A DNA stretch of 5,423 bases from Candidatus Methanosuratincola sp. (GTDB taxonomy: Archaea; Thermoproteota; Methanomethylicia; Methanomethylicales; Methanomethylicaceae): positions 1 through 5,423 of the forward strand of contig JARYLH010000095.1 in the NCBI GenBank assembly GCA_029907755.1, read 5' to 3'. How positions within the stretch are numbered: position 1 is the first letter of the stretch; each line of letters opens with the position of its first letter. Under the pieces are notes generated by a model that was not told the DNA's origin, did no database searches, and saw nothing but the letters and a program-made list of their open reading frames with translations. Made by a program: the position numbers and the translations under genes. Of this stretch, positions 1 through 4,795 are shown piece by piece.

Positions 1-490
1 CGGCAAATGCTTTTGCAGCATCAGGCCCGTCTCCGGTCACTACCCTGCCGTCCACTACCACGTGGTCCTTCTGCACCCTGCCCCCTGCCGCCTCGATCTC
101 CTGGACAGACTCTGGCGTCCTGAAGACTGTGCACCTCTTCCCGCTCAGGAGGCCCGCCCTCGCAAGCGCAACCGGCGCAAGGCAGATCGCAGCGACCACG
201 CCACCCCTTCCTCCAACGCTCCTGAGTATCTCGTGGAGCCTCCTGTTCGGCCACAGATAGGTCGGAGATCCCGGACCTCCCGCGATCACTACTGCGTCTA
301 ACTTTGACGGGTCCACAGCGTCCACCGTGGTGTCAGGCTTGATCCGCATCCCCAGCTTGCCCTCAGCAACCCCTGGGCCGGTGCTTGCCACGGTGACCTC
401 ATGCCCAGCTGCCTTGAAGGCCCTGTACGGCACGTCGAATTCCTCGTCCCTGAAGCCCTTCTCCGCCACTACAACAAGAACCCTCGCCAT
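1..490 (-). CDS. DJ-1/PfpI family protein (C-terminus cut off by window edge)
   Basis: The reverse strand encodes 163 codons from ATG at 490-488 to the left edge without a stop. The start reads MARVLVVVAEKGFRDEEFDVP. The protein has the flavodoxin-like DJ-1/PfpI fold: a beta-strand plus acidic loop (E16/E17, candidate for the conserved Glu next to the nucleophile), VVIAGGPGSPTYLW at about 67-80, and the nucleophile elbow AAICLAP with Cys103. The residue after the Cys is Leu, whereas PfpI-type proteases have His there; in this it resembles DJ-1-type proteins. The end, DGRVVTGDGPDAAKAFA, matches the usual C-terminal GP...A..FA helix, so only a few residues are probably missing. Family members are variously described as proteases, chaperones, glyoxalases or deglycases; the specific activity cannot be told here. 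A G6 run (505-500) nine bases before the ATG could be the ribosome-binding site. The family call is firm and the function open. Confidence 0.9.
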   Translation of the reverse strand, partial: MARVLVVVAEKGFRDEEFDVPYRAFKAAGHEVTVASTGPGVAEGKLGMRIKPDTTVDAVDPSKLDAVVIAGGPGSPTYLWPNRRLHEILRSVGGRGGVVAAICLAPVALARAGLLSGKRCTVFRTPESVQEIEAAGGRVQKDHVVVDGRVVTGDGPDAAKAFA

Positions 491-525
491 AAATGGTGAC
501 CCCCCATATAATGATGGTAGGGATG

Positions 526-540
526 CCTTTTATCCTTAAG
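526..540 (-). promoter_or_regulatory. Candidate archaeal TATA box for the DJ-1/PfpI gene
   Basis: On the minus strand this reads CTTAAGGATAAAAGG, an AT-rich patch in GC-rich surroundings whose centre is about 43 nt before the ATG at 490. The usual archaeal spacing of about 25 nt from TATA box to transcription start would give a leader of roughly 15-20 nt containing the G6 run at 505-500. This is inferred from position and composition only. Confidence 0.45.
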
Positions 541-559
541 CGATCTGCGCGGCAATCAA

Positions 560-612
560 TGCCAGCCGGGCCCTGGCACTGATCGGCTTTGGCCCGATCC
601 CCATTTAGGGGG
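560..612. other. Cluster of three small hairpins in the 491-755 gap
   Basis: The gap between the transporter stop and the DJ-1/PfpI start contains three consecutive inverted repeats. TGCCAG (560-565) pairs with CTGGCA (573-578), and GATCGG (581-586) pairs with CCGATC (594-599). Both have 6-bp perfect stems and 7-nt loops and are separated by two bases. Then CCCC (599-602) pairs with GGGG (608-611) across a 5-nt loop, sharing base 599. They could form in RNA from either strand; in the minus orientation they would lie in the 3' region of the transporter mRNA or just upstream of the DJ-1/PfpI promoter. No T-tract follows, so a simple intrinsic terminator is unlikely. From 613 to 755 I see no gene and no convincing tRNA. 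Confidence 0.45.
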
Positions 613-755
613 CAGGCGTAACCTTAGGATTCCCTTGGCTCGCGATTGGGAGCGGTGCGCCTGGATCTGCGACGCCCTTTGCACACCGGCACGCCACTCG
701 CAATTAGGGACGGGTTCCAACGGCATTCCACGAGCCCTTCAGGACGCGGGATGGC

Positions 756-2066
756 TTAGAAGCTGCCGCCTGTACCGCCTGAGGCGTCTGGAGCGGCGCC
801 TGCACTCCCCTTCCCGCCGAACGTCTCCTTGCTCAGCACCCCGAGGACGAGCGAGAACGCCATGAAGGCGACGCACATCAGGAATATCGCCTGGTACGCA
901 GGGAAGGTCCTCGCGCCAGACTCCAGCGTGTCGAGCATGAAACCCATGAAGTACTGGAAGAAGCCAGCACCCATGAAGTTGAAGAGGTTGATCGCGGCCA
1001 TCGAGGTCCCGGAGATCCGCGAGCCGAACATCTCCTTGGAGATCGTCATGTAGATGTTGGCAAATCCGAACCCGAATCCGAGCAGGAAGTAAGAGGAGGC
1101 GATCAGGCACGGGCCCATCGATCCCCCCAGGAAAGCCAGAATGGACCAGAAGGCGAGCCCGATCACGATGCCGGCGACCATGACCGGCTTCCGCCTCATC
1201 AGGAAGCGGTCCGAGATGAAGCCGCCGGTGGGGCCAGCGATCGTGAAGCCGATCGCGATGAACATCAGGTAAAAACCAGCCGCGGCCTTGTCCATACCGT
1301 AGACGTCCATAAGGAAAGGCCCTCCCCAGAGCCCCTGGAAGCTGATGAAGAAGCCATAGACGAAGAAAGGAATTATCGCGAGCAGGAGGAAGCCCCTGTT
1401 GCTGAAGACCTCCCTGAGGTCGGCTACCACGCTTGATCCGCTCCTGAAGGACTCGCCCTCGTCCCCCGATATCGATAGCCAGGCGATGGCTGCGAAGACC
1501 ACCATCAGGGCGGTTATGATCAGGAAAGTCCCCCTCCAGCCTATTGCCAGCGTAAGGAGCGCAAGCGGGGAGGTCGCGACGATGCCGCCGACATTCCCGA
1601 GAGAAGTCAAGAGCCCGGCGAGCGTGGCGAAGCGCCTCGGACCGAACCAGATCGCGATCGCCTTCAGCGCGGAGACGTAGAAACCGCCGACGCCGAAACC
1701 CACCAGCGCCCTGCCCACTGAGAGTATGAGGATCGAGCCACCGGTGGAGAAGATCAGGCTGCCCATGCATGCCAAGGCTGCCAGCGAGACGACAGTCCTC
1801 CTAACCCCGATCCGGTCCAGCAGTATCCCGACCGGGAGCTGGGCGATTGCGTAGGGGAAGAAGTAGGTCGAGGACATGAGTCCGAGGAGCGAGGCGTCTG
1901 TGCTGAACTCGTTCATTATGTCGAACGATATCACGGCGATCCCGACCCTGTGTAGTATCGAGAAGAAGTAGAGTACGGACATGATCGAGAACACGAGCAG
2001 GGCGAGGCTCCCCCTGCTTTTTCCACCTTTACGCTTCCCGCCCGCGGCCTTTTGGTTTCGGTCCAT
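756..2066 (-). CDS. Major facilitator superfamily (MFS) transporter
   Basis: A 436-residue integral membrane protein, the normal MFS length. A short basic cytoplasmic N-terminus (KRKGGKSR, 11-18) precedes about 12 hydrophobic segments, near 20-39, 58-82, 90-108, 111-135, 148-170, 177-197, 226-246, 262-285, 295-314, 318-342, 353-377 and 390-411. A polar central loop lies at about 198-225. The signature MFS motif A is present in both halves: GILLDRIGVRR (80-90) in loop 2-3 and GFISDRFLMRRK (282-293) in loop 8-9, which shows the internal duplication. The C-terminal tail, about 420-436, is Gly/Ala/Ser-rich. The substrate cannot be read from the sequence. The reading frame stays open upstream to 2312, but ATG 2066 is preferred: the TATA box sits 45-55 nt before it, and the upstream part translates to low-complexity sequence overlapping the rubredoxin control region. 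The gene is divergent from rubredoxin. Confidence 0.92.
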   Translation of the reverse strand: MDRNQKAAGGKRKGGKSRGSLALLVFSIMSVLYFFSILHRVGIAVISFDIMNEFSTDASLLGLMSSTYFFPYAIAQLPVGILLDRIGVRRTVVSLAALACMGSLIFSTGGSILILSVGRALVGFGVGGFYVSALKAIAIWFGPRRFATLAGLLTSLGNVGGIVATSPLALLTLAIGWRGTFLIITALMVVFAAIAWLSISGDEGESFRSGSSVVADLREVFSNRGFLLLAIIPFFVYGFFISFQGLWGGPFLMDVYGMDKAAAGFYLMFIAIGFTIAGPTGGFISDRFLMRRKPVMVAGIVIGLAFWSILAFLGGSMGPCLIASSYFLLGFGFGFANIYMTISKEMFGSRISGTSMAAINLFNFMGAGFFQYFMGFMLDTLESGARTFPAYQAIFLMCVAFMAFSLVLGVLSKETFGGKGSAGAAPDASGGTGGSF

Positions 2067-2110
2067 CCAGCTCAGCCCTTCGAAGAATGATCCACTTATC
2101 TGCTGGCTGG

Positions 2111-2120
2111 AGATATATAG
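2111..2120 (-). promoter_or_regulatory. Candidate TATA box for the MFS transporter
   Basis: The minus strand reads CTATATATCT, preceded by GTTAAG, and is the only strongly AT-rich stretch upstream of this gene. Its centre is about 50 nt from the ATG at 2066, giving a predicted transcription start near 2090 and a leader of about 20-25 nt. The leader has only a weak Shine-Dalgarno match (GAAGGG). The position supports choosing ATG 2066 rather than an upstream start. Confidence 0.55.
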
Positions 2121-2202
2121 CTTAACGGGATTGGCGCAGATCTTGCCATCCGCCTCGCCGCGCCTATTGGGACAAGGCGGCAGGGATCCCACTGTGTGGG
2201 TT

Positions 2203-2251
2203 AAAGAAATGAAGGAGAGAAAGAAATGAAGAGAGAAAGAGAGAAAGAGAG
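2203..2251 (+). repeat. Purine-rich tandem repeat between the MFS and rubredoxin genes
   Basis: Four imperfect tandem units make this stretch: AAAGAAATGAAGGAGAG (2203-2219), AAAGAAATGAAGAGAG (2220-2235), then AAAGAGAG twice (2236-2243, 2244-2251). Apart from two T residues (2210, 2227) the plus strand is pure purine. It looks like slippage expansion of a short A/G motif. It lies about 60 bp upstream of the rubredoxin start and about 80 bp upstream of the transporter TATA box, in the shared divergent control region. In one plus-strand frame it would encode Lys/Arg/Glu-rich residues, which I do not think are translated. Confidence 0.8.
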
Positions 2252-2253
2252 AA
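2229..2253 (+). repeat. Perfect 25-nt polypurine mirror repeat
   Basis: Bases 2229-2253 are all purine and read the same in both directions along the same strand, with 12-nt arms around A2241. Symmetry ends at G2228/T2254. Homopurine mirror repeats are the classical sequence requirement for intramolecular triplex (H-DNA). The symmetry is seen directly; any structural role is inference, since a GA-rich tandem array gives mirror symmetry easily. Confidence 0.75.
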
Positions 2254-2255
2254 TG

Positions 2256-2262
2256 CTTAAGA
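2256..2262 (+). promoter_or_regulatory. Possible TATA-like element for rubredoxin
   Basis: CTTAAGA follows directly after the purine tract, which could serve as a purine-rich BRE. It is centred about 54 nt before the TTG start, giving a predicted leader of about 28 nt. The match is weak, with only six A/T bases, so this is a tentative placement. Confidence 0.25.
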
Positions 2263-2312
2263 CTTCCGGAAGCGATCTCATTTACAGAGCGATCCAAACA
2301 AGGGGTGTCCAT

Positions 2313-2477
2313 TTGAACAAGTGGAGATGCACGGTCTGCGGATACATATACGACCCTGAGAAGGGCGATCCGGATGGGGGCATAAAGCCAGGCACACCGT
2401 TCGAGAGCATACCGGACGACTGGGTCTGCCCAGCATGCGGAGCCTCGAAGGACATGTTCGAGGAGATAACTGAGTAG
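2313..2477 (+). CDS. Rubredoxin
   Basis: A small cytoplasmic one-electron carrier with a single Fe(SCys)4 centre; 54 residues, the standard rubredoxin length. The iron knuckles are C6-T-V-C9-G-Y and C39-P-A-C42-G-A. The conserved aromatic core and loop are present (W4, Y11, Y13, DPDGGIKPGTPF at 19-30, W37). The start is taken as TTG 2313, giving MNKWRCTVCGY, because rubredoxins start at this point and AGGGGTG (2301-2307) is a good ribosome-binding site five bases upstream. The frame continues upstream to an ATG at 2226, but that extension is an artefact of the purine repeat (KREREKER). The gene lies 99 bp upstream of rubrerythrin on the same strand. Likely partners, from known anaerobe biochemistry, are that rubrerythrin and the flavodiiron protein further along. 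No reductase for it is seen in the window. Confidence 0.96.
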   Translation: MNKWRCTVCGYIYDPEKGDPDGGIKPGTPFESIPDDWVCPACGASKDMFEEITE

Positions 2478-2495
2478 TCAAATCCCAACCCCCAA

Positions 2496-2514
2496 TTCTT
2501 TTTGGTCAACTTTT
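2496..2514 (+). terminator. Oligo-T stretch after rubredoxin
   Basis: TTCTTTTT (2496-2503) and TTTT (2511-2514) fall 19-37 bases after the rubredoxin stop, with no strong stem before them. Archaeal RNA polymerase terminates at such U-rich tracts. A separate promoter for rubrerythrin follows immediately, which supports termination or attenuation here, though some read-through is possible. Confidence 0.45.
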
Positions 2515-2533
2515 AGTAAGCAAATCTGAAATC

Positions 2534-2570
2534 AGCTTAAATATTTGAGCGTTGTAACTATTTGGAGGTG
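2534..2570 (+). promoter_or_regulatory. Rubrerythrin promoter and ribosome-binding site
   Basis: CTTAAATATTT (2536-2546) is the best TATA-box match in the window, centred about 36 nt before the ATG. The strong Shine-Dalgarno GGAGGTG (2564-2570) ends six bases before ATG 2577. With 25-nt TATA-to-start spacing, transcription would begin around 2560-2566, so the leader is very short and may barely include the Shine-Dalgarno. The box shows that rubrerythrin has its own promoter even though rubredoxin lies just upstream. Confidence 0.7.
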
Positions 2571-2576
2571 CTGGGA

Positions 2577-3080
2577 ATGAGGAAGATGACTGAGGAGAAT
2601 CTCAAGGCGGCATTCTCAGGGGAGAGCCAAGCGCACATGAAGTACCTGCTCTTCGCCGACATCGCCGAGGAGGAGGGGCTCAGCAACACTGCAAGGCTGT
2701 TCAGGGCGATCGCCTATGCGGAGCTCGTGCACGCGAGGAACCACGCGAATGAGCTCGGCCTGCTGAGGGAGACGAAGGAGAACCTCGAGAGCTGCATCAC
2801 CGGGGAGAACTACGAGGTGAACGAGATGTACCCTGCCTTCAAGGCCGTGGCCGAACTGCAGGGCGAGAAGGGAGCGGCCAGGTCCACGAACTACGCGCTC
2901 CAGGCGGAGAGGATCCATGAGGCGATGTACACGAAGGCGAAGCAGACAGTCGAGGAGGGAAAAGACATCCAGCTCGGCGATGTTTACATCTGCCCTGTGT
3001 GCGGCTACACCACGAATGGGCAGGTCCCCGACAAGTGCCCGGTCTGCGGCGCCCCGAAGGAGAAATTCAAGAAATTCTAA
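2577..3080 (+). CDS. rbr: Rubrerythrin (diiron peroxidase with C-terminal rubredoxin domain)
   Basis: A cytoplasmic non-haem diiron protein of anaerobes that reduces hydrogen peroxide to water with electrons usually supplied by rubredoxin. The 167 residues show the classical two-domain order. The ferritin-like four-helix domain (about 4-130) carries the expected ligands: E16 in GESQAHM, E49-L-V-H52, the E80/E83 pair and E111-R-I-H114, matching in order and spacing the Desulfovibrio ligand set. The C-terminal rubredoxin-like domain has C139-P-V-C142-G-Y and C154-P-V-C157-G-A, with the 11-residue spacing between knuckles usual for rubrerythrin and much shorter than in the free rubredoxin. ATG 2577 is chosen over the in-frame TTG 2562 because the Shine-Dalgarno lies between them and MRKMTEENLK is a typical start. 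All key residues are intact. The gene follows rubredoxin and converges on nnr. Confidence 0.97.
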   Translation: MRKMTEENLKAAFSGESQAHMKYLLFADIAEEEGLSNTARLFRAIAYAELVHARNHANELGLLRETKENLESCITGENYEVNEMYPAFKAVAELQGEKGAARSTNYALQAERIHEAMYTKAKQTVEEGKDIQLGDVYICPVCGYTTNGQVPDKCPVCGAPKEKFKKF

Positions 3081-3092
3081 TATTTTATTTTT
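3081..3092 (+). terminator. Oligo-T terminator of rubrerythrin
   Basis: TATTTTATTTTT begins directly after the TAA stop of rubrerythrin. This is the U-rich type of archaeal terminator with no preceding stem. It is needed here because the opposing gene ends only 36 bp away. Confidence 0.6.
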
Positions 3093-3096
3093 AGAC

Positions 3097-3126
3097 AAAA
3101 ACCGGGTACTTTTCTATCAGTACCCG
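3097..3126 (-). terminator. Hairpin plus T5 at the end of nnr
   Basis: CGGGTACT (3103-3110) and AGTACCCG (3119-3126) form a perfect 8-bp inverted repeat with an 8-nt loop. Read on the minus strand, the stem is followed by G and then five T (3101-3097), the layout of an intrinsic terminator. The upstream arm includes the last codons (Gly-Tyr) and first stop base of nnr, so stop codon and stem overlap. On the plus strand the same hairpin lies just beyond the rubrerythrin T-tract. Confidence 0.6.
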
Positions 3127-4655
3127 AACTTCTTCAGAGCCGAGGGGATGGCATCCACCAAGTCCCGGGCAGTGAACCTCTGGCCCAGATCCTCCTCGAG
3201 CATGTCCCCTGCATACGAGTTTATGAAAGACGCGGCGACGGCTGCCCTGAAGGGCGCAGCACCCCTGCTGAGCAGCGCTCCCGTTACTCCGGCGAGCACG
3301 TCGCCGGTGCCGCCGACCGTCATGCCGGGGTTCCCGATGTTCTTCACCCGGTACCTGGAGCCGTCCGATATCACGTCGTACCTCGACTTGAGCAGTACCG
3401 TGACGCCGAGCCTGGAGGCCCACTCCATCACGATCGGGAGGCGATCCTTCCACCCCTCCTCCTTCTCCTCCGGGAGGCGCACGCCCGTCAGCGCGAGGAA
3501 CTCTCCCGCGTGCGGTGTGAGGACCGCCCTCATGCCCCTTACTGCCTCGGGGGACTTGCCTAGCGCCTTTATCGCATCGGCGTCTATGACCGCCGGAACC
3601 CCTGCCTTGGAGATCAGCCCCAAGATCTCGAGAACCGAGTCCGCAGTCCCCGGATCTTCGCCCAGCCCCATCCCGATCACGACCGCGTCCGCCCGGGCGA
3701 TCTCTCCGGATAGCTGCGGGATCGACTCCGCCGTGAGGCGATCATCGGAATTGAGCGGCAGCACGATAAGGTCCGGGGAGCAGCCCCTAACCTCCCGCAC
3801 GATCGACCGCGGGACTGCGACCACTGCGAGGTCGATCCCTGTCCTGAGCGCCGCCATCGCAGCGAGCGCGGGTGCACCGGTGTACCTGGAGGATCCGCCG
3901 ATCACGAGCAGGCGCCCGTTCTCCCCCTTGTGCGAGTGTGTCTTCCTCGGGTGTAGGGCGAGGGATATGTCCCCAGGCCCTGCGAATACCTCGGCCTCTG
4001 GGGGGACACCGATGCTTATCGTCCTCAGGTCGCCCACGTATTCCCTCGCGATCTCCTTCACCATGCCGGACTTCGGCTTGTGGTGCGTGACCGTGAGGTC
4101 TGCCCTGAAAGCGTCCCCCATCACCTCCCCGGTCCCGGAGTCGATGCCCGTCGGGACGTCTATCGCGACCTTCACCGCCTTCGCCGAGTTAGCCATCCTC
4201 ACAGCCGTCCTCACAGGCTCCCTCAGGACGCCCCTCGCCCCGGTGCCGAGCATCGCGTCGATTATTACGTCAGCCGAGCTGAAGAGCCCCTCCAGGAGGG
4301 CGAGCTCGGACTCGGTAGGCGCAGTGAGGACGCTGATCGAGTGGCGCATCCTCGAGACCGCGAGGAAATTGGCACGCGCCTCCTCCGTGCTGATCTGGTC
4401 TGGCTTGGCAAGGAGCACAACCGTCACCCGGGCGCCCATCGAGGCGGCGTGCCTGGCAGAGACAAACCCGTCCCCGCCCTTGTTTCCGGTGTGCGCCAGA
4501 ACCAGGACGGACTTGCCGGAGACCGCACCGGCAGCATTTATCGCGTCCACAACGCCTTTCCCTGCGTTCTCCATCAGCTGGAGCCTGCTCACTCCGAGGA
4601 ACTCGGCATTCATGTCTATAGCCCTGATCTCTTCCGGGGAGAGAACATCAACCAT
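3117..4655 (-). CDS. nnr: Bifunctional NAD(P)H-hydrate epimerase / ADP-dependent dehydratase
   Basis: This 512-residue YjeF-type protein repairs damaged nicotinamide cofactors. The N-terminal domain (about 1-225) epimerises R- and S-NAD(P)HX; the C-terminal domain (about 235-510) is ribokinase-like and dehydrates S-NAD(P)HX back to NAD(P)H using ADP. Epimerase motifs: MENAG (28-32), TGNKGGDGF (56-64), DAMLGTGARG (133-142) and DVPTGIDSGTG (166-176). Dehydratase motifs: GRLLVIGGS (247-255), YTGAPALAA (258-266), TPHAGEF (380-386) and NPGMTVGGTGDVLAG (442-456), the last carrying the anion-hole glycines and the catalytic Asp452. The epimerase loop has Lys59 where GNNGGDG is common, and the dehydratase has KSRYD (423-427) where KG..D is usual; neither removes a known catalytic residue. 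ATG 4655 is chosen because VLSPEEIRAID is the normal N-terminus of the family. The gene is intact, divergent from the flavodiiron gene and convergent with rubrerythrin. Confidence 0.96.
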   Translation of the reverse strand: MVDVLSPEEIRAIDMNAEFLGVSRLQLMENAGKGVVDAINAAGAVSGKSVLVLAHTGNKGGDGFVSARHAASMGARVTVVLLAKPDQISTEEARANFLAVSRMRHSISVLTAPTESELALLEGLFSSADVIIDAMLGTGARGVLREPVRTAVRMANSAKAVKVAIDVPTGIDSGTGEVMGDAFRADLTVTHHKPKSGMVKEIAREYVGDLRTISIGVPPEAEVFAGPGDISLALHPRKTHSHKGENGRLLVIGGSSRYTGAPALAAMAALRTGIDLAVVAVPRSIVREVRGCSPDLIVLPLNSDDRLTAESIPQLSGEIARADAVVIGMGLGEDPGTADSVLEILGLISKAGVPAVIDADAIKALGKSPEAVRGMRAVLTPHAGEFLALTGVRLPEEKEEGWKDRLPIVMEWASRLGVTVLLKSRYDVISDGSRYRVKNIGNPGMTVGGTGDVLAGVTGALLSRGAAPFRAAVAASFINSYAGDMLEEDLGQRFTARDLVDAIPSALKKFGY

Positions 4656-4696
4656 CTCGATTCCCAGCCACCCTACTCTGAGTATCCCGCACCCTA

Positions 4697-4710
4697 GATA
4701 TTACTTTATT
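4697..4710 (-). promoter_or_regulatory. Candidate TATA box for nnr
   Basis: The minus strand reads AATAAAGTAATATC, centred about 48 nt before the nnr ATG at 4655. The predicted transcription start is near 4678 with a leader of about 20 nt; the only Shine-Dalgarno-like bases in it are GGGTGG (4673-4668), rather far from the start. Confidence 0.5.
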
Positions 4711-4716
4711 CCGAGC

Positions 4717-4743
4717 GGGGGCAGGGGGCAGGCACCATTGCCC
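4717..4743. repeat. G-rich direct repeat and short inverted repeat in the nnr/FDP spacer
   Basis: GGGGGCA occurs twice in tandem (4717-4723, 4724-4730). The second copy supplies GGGCA (4726-4730), which pairs with TGCCC (4739-4743) across an 8-nt loop. The element lies between the two opposite TATA-like patches of divergent genes, where an operator would sit, but the repeats are short and could be chance in GC-rich DNA. Confidence 0.35.
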
Positions 4744-4758
4744 GATAGAAAAAGGATT
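4744..4758 (+). promoter_or_regulatory. Possible TATA box for the flavodiiron protein gene
   Basis: GATAGAAAAAGGATT is the nearest AT-rich patch upstream of the TTG start, centred about 45 nt before it. It would give a leader of about 20 nt that includes AGGGAT (4785-4790) as a ribosome-binding site. The match to a TATA consensus is only moderate. Confidence 0.35.
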
Positions 4759-4795
4759 TCAGAGCCGGCGCCCATTATGGTTGCAGGGATCTGAT

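Noticed and set aside
639..713. Two similar stretches, CTCGCGATTGGGA (639-651) and CTCGCAATTAGGGA (697-710), as a direct repeat
   Set aside because: They are short and imperfect, with no third copy; this is expected by chance at this length and composition.
640..735. tRNA-like sequence (GGGTTCCAA resembling a T-loop) in the gap before the MFS stop
   Set aside because: The bases flanking the T-loop-like stretch do not pair, and no D-arm, anticodon arm or acceptor stem can be built at proper spacing.
739..1770. A 343-codon minus-strand frame overlapping the MFS gene
   Set aside because: It is a frame-shifted shadow of the transporter, Arg/His/Gly-rich with no membrane segments or motifs.
2067..2312. 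N-terminal extension of the MFS protein up to 2312
   Set aside because: The extension would be 82 residues of low-complexity sequence, would include the transporter's own TATA box and would reach the rubredoxin start region.
2616..3098. A 160-codon minus-strand frame antisense to rubrerythrin
   Set aside because: It is a shadow of an intact, well-recognised gene and has no start signal or domain of its own.
608..4733. GGGGGCAGGC shared between 608-617 and 4724-4733
   Set aside because: A single shared 10-mer pair is expected by chance in a GC-rich window of this size, and the two contexts differ.
2917..4794. A 625-codon plus-strand open frame spanning the whole nnr gene
   Set aside because: It is antisense to a gene with clear domains and motifs, is rich in Ser/Pro/Arg/Ala as expected of a shadow frame in GC-rich DNA, and begins inside rubrerythrin. 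It has no recognisable domain.
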